Assembly: GCF_031599675.1 (NCBI RefSeq)
Contig: NZ_CP134223.1
Location: 434,001 to 498,000, forward strand
Length of the DNA stretch: 64,000 bases
Reading direction: 5' to 3'
Origin: Paenibacillus pedocola
GTDB lineage: Bacteria; Bacillota; Bacilli; Paenibacillales; Paenibacillaceae
Under the pieces are notes generated by a model. The model was not told where the DNA came from, did no database searches, and was given only the letters and a program-made list of their open reading frames with translations. Made by a program: the position numbers and the translations under genes. Below, piece by piece: positions 24,187 to 33,519 of this stretch (its first letter is position 1; each line of letters begins with the position of its first letter).

Positions 24187-25647
24187 TCAATCCTTGGAAA
24201 AGAACCGCTTCCTGCGGCGGCTGCGGAACCCGTTCCACAGCTCTCTAAGGGTCAGGAAGATGCTGACGGCAATCCCTGTAAAAGTGACGAACAGCGCCAA
24301 ATATTCAAAGGGGGAGTAACCCAGCATTTTGCCCCAGTCGATCCGGCCCTTTAAATCCTCGATCACCTGATTCATCCCGTAGATGCCGCTTACGACCGTG
24401 AATACAGTAAGGATCATCAGCAGCGTATCCCGGCGTTTGGCCTGGAATTTATCCTGGTATTGGAACAGATCATTTAAGGTCATCTTCACTTCCTCGAACA
24501 ATGCGTCATTGCCGTAGACCTTGCGCAGCTGGAAGAAAATCTCCCGGCCCTGCGACTGCGAAATCAGCTCCAGGAAATAGAATTTGGCCGAAAATTTGTT
24601 GATCAGAAAGATCAGATTCTCAATTTCATCATAATCGTGGTTGATACGCAGACGGGAGTGCAGGTTAGCCAGCTTGAGCAGAACGATTTTATGAAAAATG
24701 CTCAGCAACAGCCCGTAATAATATTGGCCGTACATCTGGTTGATGAGCTGGGTAGCAATCTCAGGCTCCGCCCTGCTTAGGCAGCAGAAGGTCTGTTCAT
24801 TGGTCATGTAGTAGGTGTCCGGGCCCCAGCGGTTATACGAATGTTCCCGGACATAGTTCTCGATATACTCCGGATCGCTGGCGCTAATGTAAGGATTGCC
24901 GCTCAGATCCAGCCCGTCCAGCTGGGATGCACGGTAGCGTATCTCCACACTGAGCTCATCCTGGCTGTCCTGGCGGCTGAAGCCGTAAAAGGCTTGAACC
25001 AGCATCCGCTCATCGACAAAAAAAGGCAAGGTTTCGAAATAAGCGCCATCGATTTCCGTTTGATCCAGAAACGGCTCCAGTCCGGGCGTCAGATTCTTGA
25101 ACACAAAATCCTCTACCTGCTCGAAGGATCTGCTTTCACAGTGAATATAAGTTTGTTTGTCCTGAAAGGAGGAATCCTCCAGTGTGCGGAACCGGTCGGC
25201 GAATTCCAGCGCCGTGCTGAACGGCAGCGTCTCTTCTTCAATGCGGACCCGCACGGTTAAGAATCCAAGCTGGAACGGGCAGATGAATACATCCGTCGAC
25301 AGCACCCGGAAATGGACGGATTGCTGGGGCATTTCCAGCCGGCAGGGCAGGTCATTGACCTTCGAGAACCGGCGGAAGGAATCCTCATCCTTCTCGCGCG
25401 GGAACAGTACGTGGGCTGCGAACGGCAGGTAGCTGCGCTCCATTTTTTCATGGGAAACGCAGTAGCCTTCTCCGTAATAAGCATCCTCGAGATCTTTGTT
25501 ATCCAGAAAAAATCGTGTAAAGCCATCCTGCAGAAGCTGCCCGGCCAGCGAGCTATCCTCCCCGTCCTTAATGGAGAAGGGAAAGATAAACTGCAGCAGT
25601 GCGGTATGTAATGCCGGTTCGGCAGACACGGTCAAAAGCTTAGTCAT
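24187..25647 (-). CDS. Divergent CorA-like membrane protein
   Basis: A 486-residue protein. Residues 1-405 are soluble and mixed alpha/beta, ending in a long helical region rich in charged residues. Two C-terminal transmembrane helices (about 410-430 and 445-470) flank SGIYGMNQ. The YGMN signature between two C-terminal helices is the hallmark of CorA Mg2+/Co2+ channels. The cytoplasmic part is longer than that of CorA (about 250-300 residues) and not obviously related. The C terminus is very basic (RSRRRKRFF). The start has AAGGTGG upstream. A divalent cation channel is likely by motif; substrate unknown. Confidence 0.65.
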   Translation of the reverse strand: MTKLLTVSAEPALHTALLQFIFPFSIKDGEDSSLAGQLLQDGFTRFFLDNKDLEDAYYGEGYCVSHEKMERSYLPFAAHVLFPREKDEDSFRRFSKVNDLPCRLEMPQQSVHFRVLSTDVFICPFQLGFLTVRVRIEEETLPFSTALEFADRFRTLEDSSFQDKQTYIHCESRSFEQVEDFVFKNLTPGLEPFLDQTEIDGAYFETLPFFVDERMLVQAFYGFSRQDSQDELSVEIRYRASQLDGLDLSGNPYISASDPEYIENYVREHSYNRWGPDTYYMTNEQTFCCLSRAEPEIATQLINQMYGQYYYGLLLSIFHKIVLLKLANLHSRLRINHDYDEIENLIFLINKFSAKFYFLELISQSQGREIFFQLRKVYGNDALFEEVKMTLNDLFQYQDKFQAKRRDTLLMILTVFTVVSGIYGMNQVIEDLKGRIDWGKMLGYSPFEYLALFVTFTGIAVSIFLTLRELWNGFRSRRRKRFFSKD

Positions 25648-25688
25648 GAAGGTTCCACCTTGTACACAGGATATCGGTATGTTCTATA

Positions 25689-26870
25689 TTACCCTAATTT
25701 CCAAGCAGCCAAGCTTAGCACAAACAGTACTCCCGCAAAAACAGCTAAGAGGCTGGAGGTCTGCGCGACCTGCAGATGATCCATTGACCATCCTGTCAGA
25801 AGCGGGAGCACCGCGCCCCCGACGCCGCCGGAGGCAATCATGATGCTCGGCGTCGCTTCCTCTGCGCCAGGCAGCAGCTTGCTGGAGAAGACGAGCGAGA
25901 TCGAGAAAATGCCGGACATGAACAGTCCGATCAGAATCAGCACGGCGAAAGCAGCTGCCGGGTGTGCAGTAAACGGAAATATGAGCAGCAGCAGCATGGC
26001 CGAGAAGCAGCTGATCAGCACATAGATGCGGTAAGAGATCTTCTCGGCAATGACACCCGCATACAGCCTGCCTGCAGCCATAGCCAGCCAGAAGAAGGTT
26101 ACGGTCAATGCCGCCGATGCTTCACTCATGCCCAGCTTGGCGATGAAGATCGCCGGCATGAAATTGACCAGGCTCATCTCTGTACCCACGTAGAGGAAGA
26201 AGAACAAGATGAACAGGGCCAGCAGCACCCATTGTCTGCCTTTATACGGCAGGCGTTCTTTCCAGGGACGTGCAGTGTGCTCTGCACCTGGAGTACGGCG
26301 CGGGGCGCGCTCATCCAGCATACTCTGCAGCGGGCCGAAATGTCCCCTGCCCCAGAAGAGCAGGGAGATTAGGGTGAAGGCAGCGACAATCAGAAACGCA
26401 AGCCGCCAGTAGCCTGCAGCTATAAGCGGGCTTGCGGCCAGCGGCATAAGCAGTGCACCGACACCGAACAGCACCTCCAGCCGGCTCATGGCGATGGCGG
26501 TTCCTTCCGTGATAGCCGCGATGATAATGGTGCCGATGACCGCTTCAATCATTCCGAAGCCGAAGCCGGCAACCACGGCGATCACATACATCCAGCCCCA
26601 GGGCGGGAGAAAAGCATAGGCCACTTCAGCACAGAACAGCAGGCTGGTGGCAATCAGAATGCCGCCGCGTTTGCCGAAGCGGCGGTTCAGCAGCGGTGAG
26701 ACGAGCACGCCAGCCAGGAATCCGGCGAATTGGCTGAAGATCAGCTCGCCGCCGGCACTGTAATTGCGGTCATAATGCTGGAGCAGAACGGGCAGAATAG
26801 AGCCCAGCACCACATGTGCGAGCCCAATGACAAAGTAAGAAAGACAGCCGATCCAGATTAGTTTTTTCAC
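25689..26870 (-). CDS. MFS transporter (FucP/GlcP-like)
   Basis: A 393-residue protein with about 12 hydrophobic segments; a charged central loop after TM6 (DERAPRRTPGAEH) separates the halves. Segments such as GLAHVVLGSILPVLLQHY and FGFGMIEAVIGTI resemble the FucP/glucose permease group. The GTG start at 26870 has AGAAGGAG 10 bases upstream. It precedes the CorA-like gene by 41 bases in the same direction and may share its transcript. The substrate cannot be told. Confidence 0.8.
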   Translation of the reverse strand: MKKLIWIGCLSYFVIGLAHVVLGSILPVLLQHYDRNYSAGGELIFSQFAGFLAGVLVSPLLNRRFGKRGGILIATSLLFCAEVAYAFLPPWGWMYVIAVVAGFGFGMIEAVIGTIIIAAITEGTAIAMSRLEVLFGVGALLMPLAASPLIAAGYWRLAFLIVAAFTLISLLFWGRGHFGPLQSMLDERAPRRTPGAEHTARPWKERLPYKGRQWVLLALFILFFFLYVGTEMSLVNFMPAIFIAKLGMSEASAALTVTFFWLAMAAGRLYAGVIAEKISYRIYVLISCFSAMLLLLIFPFTAHPAAAFAVLILIGLFMSGIFSISLVFSSKLLPGAEEATPSIMIASGGVGGAVLPLLTGWSMDHLQVAQTSSLLAVFAGVLFVLSLAAWKLG

Positions 26871-27043
26871 GTAGGTGTAACTCCTTCTGAGAGTGAGTTG
26901 ATGAATTTGCCCGGATTCAATACGAATGGAGCGGGTACACTATAGTAAGCACAAGTAAGCACAATTTTTATCATAAATCCAAACTGCGGATGTGGATATA
27001 TAAACTTATATCTGCATGATTTTTGAAAGGAGCTGTTTCGTCA

Positions 27044-27481
27044 ATGGATAACAAAGAGCTGGAGCAGACAATCATCAAGGTGCTGGATGACAATAGGTTC
27101 GGTTCCTTCGGTACGATCGAAGCCGGCAACAAGCCTAAAGTACGTTATATGGCGGTATTTCATGACGGATTAAATATTTATCTGGCTACTAACCGCAAAA
27201 CGCATAAAGTAGAGGAGCTGAAGGATAATCCAAATGCTTTTCTGCTGCTTGGTTATGAAAAGGGCGGCGGCAAGGATGTGCTGGAGATTGAGGCAAGAGT
27301 TGCTGTCACGAAGGACGACAGTCTGCGCTCGAAGGTCTGGAATAAATCACTGGAAGAATGGTTTAAGGGACCGGATGATCCGGACTATGTCGTTCTTGAG
27401 CTTGAGCCTACACGGATCGAGTATATGAGCAAGAATAAGGAGCATGGTGTTTGGCAGGCTGGCACCCCGGTAGGCAAGTAA
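27044..27481 (+). CDS. Pyridoxamine 5'-phosphate oxidase-family (split-barrel) protein
   Basis: A 145-residue split-barrel flavin-binding protein of the general stress protein 26 type, with FGSFGTIEAGNKPKVRYMAV near the N terminus and PTRIEYM near the C terminus. Family members bind FMN, F420 or heme; the catalytic role is uncertain. GAAAGGAG precedes ATG 27044 at normal distance; the earlier TTG in frame overlaps that site. It is monocistronic with its own terminator. Confidence 0.85.
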   Translation: MDNKELEQTIIKVLDDNRFGSFGTIEAGNKPKVRYMAVFHDGLNIYLATNRKTHKVEELKDNPNAFLLLGYEKGGGKDVLEIEARVAVTKDDSLRSKVWNKSLEEWFKGPDDPDYVVLELEPTRIEYMSKNKEHGVWQAGTPVGK

Positions 27482-27515
27482 CAGAACAGCAGCTTTTTAT
27501 ATAAAAAAGGTAACA

Positions 27516-27547
27516 GCCACCGGCGAACTCTGATTCGTTGGTGGTTT
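27516..27547 (+). terminator. Terminator after the PPOX-family gene
   Basis: CCACCGGCGAA pairs with TTCGTTGGTGG, followed by six T. Confidence 0.85.
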
Positions 27548-27651
27548 TTTGTATAACCTTGTCATCCTGTGCCTGCACGTGGTTGAAAATTGGCAAATCA
27601 TGATATAATGACTTGACCTCAGTTTGTCATTTGATGCGAAGGAGGATGTCT

Positions 27652-28689
27652 ATGAACTGTAAGGACTGCTCTGCAATTGAGCCGGTGGAGGATGAAGGAG
27701 AAATCCGGTTTCGGCCGTTTACCTTTGTGCTTGCCTCCGCTTTACGGGCTGCAAGAGTAGAGTTTGCAGGCACGAAGAATACGGGGAAGATTACGTATAC
27801 ATCCCGGGAGGCGCTTTTTGAACTGCTGAAGCTGCTGAATTTACTCCAGAAACAACTGGATACCTCGCTGGAGTTATGTATTAACAGCAAGACGGGCAAA
27901 GGATCGGCAGAACGTTGGGTTTCCTTGGATCAATTAGAGATAAGGTTCGCCAATGACAATCTGATTTCCATCATTTCCAACCATGATTTTACCAGTCATA
28001 TGCAGCCTATTGTGAATTTTAATGAAGAGATTATAGGTTTTGAGCTTTTGCTGCGGCCGCTGCCGCAAGGAAGTGTATTTCAGCCGTATGAGCTGTTCGA
28101 ACTTGCCCGCCAAACCGGCTTTCACTCCTTTTTGGACCGGGCTGCGCGGATCTCGGCGATTGAGACCAGTGCAAGACTGCTGCCCAAAGGCATCAAGCGG
28201 TTTATTAATTTTCTGCCTTCTTCTATTTATAATCCCAGTTTTTGTCTTACGCATACCTTTGAAGCTATTGAGAGACTGAACCAGGACCCGGAGGATTTCG
28301 TATTTGAAGTTGTCGAGACGGAGCGTATCCATGACATGGGTCATCTGCAGGCGATTTTTACCGAATACCGCAAACAAGGCATGCGGGTTGCTCTGGATGA
28401 TGTCGGTGCCGGCTATTCTACGGTAGAGGTGATGTCCAGTCTCCAGCCGGATTATGTTAAGATCGACCGGGCTCTAATTAGCTATTGTGATCAAGATGCA
28501 GTGAAACAGAAGGCCATCAACGATATCCTAAGCCGGGCTTCAGCTTTCGGAGCCGAAATACTCGCCGAAGGTATTGAGCGGCGGGAAGAATTCCTGTATT
28601 GCCGGGATATCGGCATTCAGCTGGGCCAGGGGTATCTCTTCGGTAAACCGGAGGACAAGCCTCCGGCGAATTTCGGATTTATTGCATAA
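27652..28689 (+). CDS. EAL-domain protein (c-di-GMP phosphodiesterase or sensor)
   Basis: A 345-residue soluble protein. Residues 1-100 form an N-terminal region with MNCKDCSAIEP and no recognised domain. The EAL domain (about 110-340) has GFELLLRPL in place of EALLR, with the catalytic Glu kept, NFLPSS, FEVVETE, LDDVGAGYS instead of DDFGTG, VKIDRAL, AEGIE and QGYLFGKP. The metal- and substrate-binding Glu, Asn, Asp-Asp, Lys, Glu and Gln positions all appear present, so activity is plausible despite loop changes. ATG 27652 is 6 bases after AAGGAGG. A TTGAAA/TATAAT promoter with a short spacer lies at 27583-27608. Confidence 0.86.
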   Translation: MNCKDCSAIEPVEDEGEIRFRPFTFVLASALRAARVEFAGTKNTGKITYTSREALFELLKLLNLLQKQLDTSLELCINSKTGKGSAERWVSLDQLEIRFANDNLISIISNHDFTSHMQPIVNFNEEIIGFELLLRPLPQGSVFQPYELFELARQTGFHSFLDRAARISAIETSARLLPKGIKRFINFLPSSIYNPSFCLTHTFEAIERLNQDPEDFVFEVVETERIHDMGHLQAIFTEYRKQGMRVALDDVGAGYSTVEVMSSLQPDYVKIDRALISYCDQDAVKQKAINDILSRASAFGAEILAEGIERREEFLYCRDIGIQLGQGYLFGKPEDKPPANFGFIA

Positions 28690-28753
28690 GGTCATCATTT
28701 ACATACTCCCCGTGGCGCTGACGGTTTATTGCCCGCCCCGGGGGCTATTTGCT

Positions 28754-28800
28754 GAAGAAACGGATACCATCCTTAGGGGAAGGGAACTCCGTTTCTTCTT
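28754..28800 (+). terminator. Terminator after the EAL gene
   Basis: GAAGAAACGGA pairs with TCCGTTTCTTC, followed by TTGTTTG. Confidence 0.75.
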
Positions 28801-28837
28801 GTTTGGGCATTTTCTTAAAGAAAGGAACTGAAGCTGT

Positions 28838-29512
28838 ATGAGCGTTACACTGCTGTATGTGGAGGATGACCGGGAGATTGGCAGTGCAGTCTCTGCGGAT
28901 CTGCGGGAACGGGAATATGCTGTCCGCTGGCTGGAGAGCGGCGAGGGTGCAGTGGAGGCAGCTGCCGGCTGCCAGCTGGCGGTTCTTGATGTGATGCTTC
29001 CCGGACTCGACGGGTTCACTGTGGGACAGCGGCTGAAACGGGCGTACCCCGGCTTGCCGATCCTGATGTTATCGGCACGTGCTTCGATTGACGACAAGCT
29101 GCAGGGACTGGAATTCGCTGACGATTATCTGACTAAGCCGTTTCATCCCGATGAATTGGCCGCACGGATAGAGGTTCTGCTGAGACGGACCGGGGCTGCA
29201 GAGCCTTCGCCGCTGGTACTTAAGCATCTTATTGTTTATGAAGGAAATAATGTCATTCAGGAGGCTGCAACCGGCCGGGAGATTCTGCTGACCGGCAAGC
29301 AGTTCCAGATATTCACCTATCTGCTGCGTCATCTCGGCCAGATTCTGACCAAGGAACAGATTTATGAAGCGGTCTGGGGCGAAGCCTATATGGAGGGTGA
29401 CAAAACGCTGATGGTTCATATCCGTTATTTGCGTGAGAAGCTGGAGCTCGATCCGGCAGCCCCGGAGATTATTGAGACTGTACGGGGCATCGGCTACCGG
29501 GTGAGAGCATGA
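28838..29512 (+). CDS. OmpR-family response regulator
   Basis: A 224-residue regulator. The receiver domain has YVEDDREIG, phospho-Asp in LAVLDVMLPGLDG (about residue 50) and Lys in YLTKPFHPDE. The C-terminal winged helix has LTGKQFQIFTYLLRHLGQIL and VHIRYLREKLE. Its stop overlaps the kinase start. It is 5' of a kinase and a LanFEG-like exporter and is the likely activator of that exporter. Confidence 0.93.
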   Translation: MSVTLLYVEDDREIGSAVSADLREREYAVRWLESGEGAVEAAAGCQLAVLDVMLPGLDGFTVGQRLKRAYPGLPILMLSARASIDDKLQGLEFADDYLTKPFHPDELAARIEVLLRRTGAAEPSPLVLKHLIVYEGNNVIQEAATGREILLTGKQFQIFTYLLRHLGQILTKEQIYEAVWGEAYMEGDKTLMVHIRYLREKLELDPAAPEIIETVRGIGYRVRA

Positions 29513-30945
29513 GAAGACCCGGGCAGCTGCGCAAGTTCCATAGCTCATTGCTCTCCCGCTATTTACTGATTATTATCGCGGCCTTACTGTTTATACCCGT
29601 TGTGCTTCCTTTGTCTTTGGCAGGTTACACTATGTTCAACAGCTGGACGGGGGAACAACCGCCGGAAGAATATGCGATGTATTCCAACATCGCCGGACTT
29701 GAGAAGCTATGGCATAAAGAAGCGCTGGCGCTGCTCGGCCAAAGTCCGGAAGCGATCAGCAGCCGGCTGCAGAAACTCAGCAGTAGCTACCCGCTGGCGA
29801 GGATGTTCTGGGTAGACGGGCAGGGAAAGACCCGGCTGACGCTTACACCAGATGATCCCCGGATGCGGGAGCAGCTCCGCGCCGATACGCTTCCGCCGCA
29901 GTGGAGTGCATCGGAAGCGATCGCTTTTATGAAAGAGAGCACGAAGCAGGACCCGCTGGCCATCGTCGCGTTTGTGGGCGATGAGATGGATGCCGGACAA
30001 GGCTTTATGGTCATGCAAATTCCAGCGGTTGTTACAGGAGACTATCAGGTCAGGAGTATAGGTTCATGGTACGTTCTAATTCTTCTGATCATTTTCGCCC
30101 TGTTTATTGCGGTTTCCTGGCTCTTCTTCATTGGAATCCGCAAGCGGCTGCTCCGGCTGCAGACCGCCATGAGCTTTACGGGAGGCGCCGGCATTCCGCA
30201 GCAGATAGCTCCCGGCAGGGCAGATGAGATCGGCCGCCTTGAAGAGGCTTTTAACTCTATGGTGGCCGAGCTTTCCGCCAGCCGTCAGCGCGAGTTGGAG
30301 GAGGAAGGGCTGCGCAAGCGGCTGGTATCGGATCTGTCCCATGATTTGCGCACCCCGCTGACTGTAATCCGCAGCCATCTTCATGTTCTCGGCAAGGAAC
30401 CTCTGTCACAGCGCGGACAGGAATCGCTGCAGCTGATGGATGTCAGGATTGACAGCCTTAGCGGCCTGATCGAGAATCTGCTGTCATACAATCTGCTCAG
30501 CAGCGGCCGGATGACCCTGAAGCTGGAGCAGAAGGATGTGCTGCGGGTGCTGCGGGAGAGTGCTGCTGCCTGGTACCCGCTATGGGAGAAGGAAGGCTTT
30601 GAGGCGGCGATTGATCTGGAGGCTGAGCCGCTGTATTGGGTCATCGATGAAAGCTGGTTCCGCCGGATTCTCGATAATCTTTTCCAGAATATTGTGCGCC
30701 ACGCACATGACGGGCATTATGTCGGGGTCCGGGCCGATGTCCGGGAGGGAAAGCGTGTGATTGTGATCTCGGACCACGGTAAGGGGATGGAGAGCCCTTC
30801 AGAAACCAAAGGTGCAGGACTCGGCCTGTCCATCGTCGATTTACTGCTGAAACGAATGGAGCTGGAGTGGAGAACGGACAGCTCACCGCAGGGGACCTCC
30901 ATTGTGATCGGTCAGGCTCCGGAGCGAAATTTAAACAAAATTTAA
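29509..30945 (+). CDS. Sensor histidine kinase
   Basis: A 478-residue kinase with two transmembrane helices (about 17-40 and 185-208) around an extracytoplasmic domain of about 145 residues. A HAMP domain follows, then a HisKA box with the phospho-His in SDLSHDLRTPLTVI. The GHKL ATPase has NLFQNIVRHAH, DHGKGM and GAGLGLSI. The sizeable outer domain suggests direct sensing of an extracellular compound, such as an antimicrobial peptide. Overlaps the regulator by 4 bases. Confidence 0.92.
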   Translation: MRRPGQLRKFHSSLLSRYLLIIIAALLFIPVVLPLSLAGYTMFNSWTGEQPPEEYAMYSNIAGLEKLWHKEALALLGQSPEAISSRLQKLSSSYPLARMFWVDGQGKTRLTLTPDDPRMREQLRADTLPPQWSASEAIAFMKESTKQDPLAIVAFVGDEMDAGQGFMVMQIPAVVTGDYQVRSIGSWYVLILLIIFALFIAVSWLFFIGIRKRLLRLQTAMSFTGGAGIPQQIAPGRADEIGRLEEAFNSMVAELSASRQRELEEEGLRKRLVSDLSHDLRTPLTVIRSHLHVLGKEPLSQRGQESLQLMDVRIDSLSGLIENLLSYNLLSSGRMTLKLEQKDVLRVLRESAAAWYPLWEKEGFEAAIDLEAEPLYWVIDESWFRRILDNLFQNIVRHAHDGHYVGVRADVREGKRVIVISDHGKGMESPSETKGAGLGLSIVDLLLKRMELEWRTDSSPQGTSIVIGQAPERNLNKI

Positions 30946-31007
30946 ACTTGCACCAGCCGCTGCTTTAACCTCGGGACGATATGCTAGATACCGGGGTGAA
31001 GAGAACA

Positions 31008-31919
31008 ATGAAGCAAACTGTGATTAGAACAAGTGATTTAATGAAAGTCTACCGCGGCCGGGCCGCGGTGGAGCATCTGGACCTGAATATAGGGAAAGGG
31101 GAAATCTACGGGTTCCTCGGACCGAACGGCGCCGGCAAAACAACGACCATCCGCATGCTGTTAGGGCTGATCAAGCCGACCTCCGGCCGGATTGAGATCT
31201 TCGGCCAGGAGCTGCGGAAGCATAAGCTGCAGATCCTGCGCAAGGTAGGTTCACTTGTAGAGTCTCCTTCCTACTATGGGCATCTGAGTGCGGTGGACAA
31301 TCTGGAAGCGATCCGCCGGATTCTGGACGTGCCCAAAAGCCGGATTGCCGAGGTGTTGGACATTGTGTCCTTAACCGGTGAAGAGAAGCGGCCGGTCAAG
31401 GGGTTCTCGCTCGGGATGAAGCAGCGGCTGGGCATAGCAGCCGCACTGCTGGGCAGCCCGGAGCTGCTGATTCTTGACGAGCCGACGAACGGCCTCGATC
31501 CTTCAGGGATACAGGAGATCCGTTCGTTGATTAAACGTCTTCCCGCAGAGCAGGGGATTACCGTGCTGGTATCGAGCCACCTGCTGAGTGAAATCGAGCA
31601 GATGGCCGATACCGTCGGCATCATCCGCCAAGGCAAGATGGTCTATCAGGACACGATTGCCCATCTGCAGGAGCAGGCGGCCGGGGAGCTGCGGCTGGCT
31701 GTGTCCGAACCCGAAGCTGCGCTGGAGCTGGCGAAGCGAAGAGGCTGCGGCGGCTCCCTGCAGGAGGGCCGGGTGGTTCTGCCCCGGATGAGCGATGCCA
31801 GGGTGGCGCTCCTGATTAAGGAACTGGTAGAGAACGGACATGCGGTTTACCGGGTGGAAGAACACCGGCAGTCACTAGAGCAGTTCTTCCTGCAGGTGGT
31901 TGAGGGAGGCGCATCATGA
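31008..31919 (+). CDS. ABC transporter ATP-binding protein, LanF/BcrA-like
   Basis: A 303-residue ATPase with Walker A GPNGAGKTT, Q-loop region LVESPSYYGHL, signature FSLGMKQRLGIAAALLG, Walker B LILDEPTNGLD and H-loop SSHLLSEIEQ. The LGMKQRL form of the signature is typical of bacitracin/lantibiotic resistance ATPases. ATG 31008 has GGGGTG upstream; a longer in-frame start lacks support. It overlaps the next permease by 4 bases. Confidence 0.92.
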   Translation: MKQTVIRTSDLMKVYRGRAAVEHLDLNIGKGEIYGFLGPNGAGKTTTIRMLLGLIKPTSGRIEIFGQELRKHKLQILRKVGSLVESPSYYGHLSAVDNLEAIRRILDVPKSRIAEVLDIVSLTGEEKRPVKGFSLGMKQRLGIAAALLGSPELLILDEPTNGLDPSGIQEIRSLIKRLPAEQGITVLVSSHLLSEIEQMADTVGIIRQGKMVYQDTIAHLQEQAAGELRLAVSEPEAALELAKRRGCGGSLQEGRVVLPRMSDARVALLIKELVENGHAVYRVEEHRQSLEQFFLQVVEGGAS

Positions 31920-32632
31920 TGTGGCGGGCATTGTCAGCGGACTGGCTGAAGATACGCGGCAAGGGGCTGTGGTTTCTGGTCTTTCTGGGTCCGCTTGGGC
32001 TTACTCTGATGCAGGGGCTGAACTTCGGGATACGCTATGATTATTTGAAGGACCAGTATCGTGCAGACCTATGGGGCGGACTGCTAAGCAATGTGGCCGA
32101 TTTCGTGCCGGTGGCCCTGTATCTGGGAGGAACGCTGGTCTGTTCGCTGATCGCGAATGTTGAGCATCAGACGAGCTCATGGAAACAGCTGCTGGCTTTG
32201 CCGGTCTCGCGGATCTCTGTCTTTATGGCCAAGCTGCTACTCTGTCTGCTGCTCCTGGCCTGCTCCTGTCTGCTGCTATCAGCCGGAACCCTGGCTTTAG
32301 GGCTGATCCTCGGGTTCGGTTCACAGGCAGTCCCCTATCCGGATATTCTGCGGATCGGTTTATCTTCTTATGCTGCCGCACTGCCTGTGATTGCGTTGCA
32401 GCTGTGGTTCTCGCTGTCGAGCCGCAATCAGACCCTTCCGGTAGCCCTCGGCATTACCTTGTCGCTGTTCAGCCTGTTCGCTATGTTCCTGTCAGAATGG
32501 ATGCCTCTGACATGGCCTGCCTTGGCCTGGAGTGCGGCTTCACCGTGGCAGTTCATCGTATCGGGTCTGCTTCTTGGCCTGCTGGTGCTGATGTCCGGAG
32601 CCCTTCATTTTGCGCGAAAGGATGTGGACTAA
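31916..32632 (+). CDS. ABC-2 permease, lantibiotic-immunity type (LanE/G-like)
   Basis: A 238-residue membrane protein with six transmembrane helices. It begins MMWRALSADWLKIRGKGLWF and carries EHQTSSWKQLLALPVSR after TM2, a segment typical of MutE/EpiE/SpaE-type permeases that remove lantibiotics from the membrane. Coupled to the ATPase by a 4-base overlap. It is paired with a second, related permease. Confidence 0.85.
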   Translation: MMWRALSADWLKIRGKGLWFLVFLGPLGLTLMQGLNFGIRYDYLKDQYRADLWGGLLSNVADFVPVALYLGGTLVCSLIANVEHQTSSWKQLLALPVSRISVFMAKLLLCLLLLACSCLLLSAGTLALGLILGFGSQAVPYPDILRIGLSSYAAALPVIALQLWFSLSSRNQTLPVALGITLSLFSLFAMFLSEWMPLTWPALAWSAASPWQFIVSGLLLGLLVLMSGALHFARKDVD

Positions 32633-32634
32633 CG

Positions 32635-33375
32635 ATGCAGAGCTTCTTGCGAATTCTCTCGGCGGAGAGACTGAAGATGTCGAGGTCCTATGTCTGGCTG
32701 CTGGTTCTTGTCAGTCCGGCGGTTGCACTGCTTGTCGGAGCGATGGCCAATATACAGCAGGATGGGGAGGTTATTACCTGGCAGTTGCTGCTCAATGTCA
32801 TGTCCTTAGTCCATGCTTTATTGTTTCTGCCGGTACTTTCAGGGATCTTCGCCGCGTTGATCTGCCGTGCCGAGCATAGCGACGGCGGCTGGAAAATGCT
32901 GCTGTCGCTTCCCGTAACAAGGAATTCTGTCTACCTGGCTAAATTCACTTTAGTTATGCTGCTGCTGGCGTCCGTACAATTGGTCTTTCTAGCAGCGCTG
33001 CTGGGAATGGGCATATACCGCGGGGCTGAAGGGGCTGTACCCTGGGCGATGATATTCTCCAGCCTGGCCGGAGGCTGGTTTGCCTGTCTGCCGCTGGCGG
33101 CACTGCAGCTGGGAGTATCTCAAGGCTGGAGCAGCTTTGGTGCACCGCTGGCGGTGAACGTAAGCCTAACCATACCGAATATGCTGATCGCCAATTCGTC
33201 GACTTATGGTCCTTACTATCCATGGGTTCAGCCTTTGCTGGCTATGTCACTGTATGGGGAAGATAAGTTTGGTGCCTTTAATCTGCCGGGAGGGACGCTG
33301 ATGCTTGTAGTGTCCGGCAGTCTGATTCTATTTTTGACAGTTGGCCTACTCTCCTTCCGGCGTAAGGCTGTTTGA
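32635..33375 (+). CDS. ABC-2 permease, lantibiotic-immunity type (second subunit)
   Basis: A 246-residue, six-helix membrane protein beginning MQSFLRILSAERLKMSRSY, with AEHSDGGWKMLLSLPVTRNS in the position of the matching segment in the first permease. The two are diverged paralogues, as in LanE and LanG. The start is only 2 bases after the previous stop. The frame is open far upstream, but that part overlaps the first permease out of frame and is not coding. The substrate is unknown; no lantibiotic gene is nearby. Confidence 0.86.
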   Translation: MQSFLRILSAERLKMSRSYVWLLVLVSPAVALLVGAMANIQQDGEVITWQLLLNVMSLVHALLFLPVLSGIFAALICRAEHSDGGWKMLLSLPVTRNSVYLAKFTLVMLLLASVQLVFLAALLGMGIYRGAEGAVPWAMIFSSLAGGWFACLPLAALQLGVSQGWSSFGAPLAVNVSLTIPNMLIANSSTYGPYYPWVQPLLAMSLYGEDKFGAFNLPGGTLMLVVSGSLILFLTVGLLSFRRKAV

Positions 33376-33519
33376 CCGTTGATTCCCGGCCTGCCGCTGT
33401 GCTTATCGCTCCGGAAGCCTTCTCCATGGACATCGTGTAAAGTTTTTTCTATAATTAATCGTAGAAGATCTTATTAACGACCGGTGCAACCGGAGAAGCA
33501 TAACTAGGAGGGCGAGAGC

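Noticed and set aside
32179..32634. Long frame upstream of the second LanE/G-like permease
   Set aside because: Overlaps the first permease out of frame; the true start is ATG 32635.
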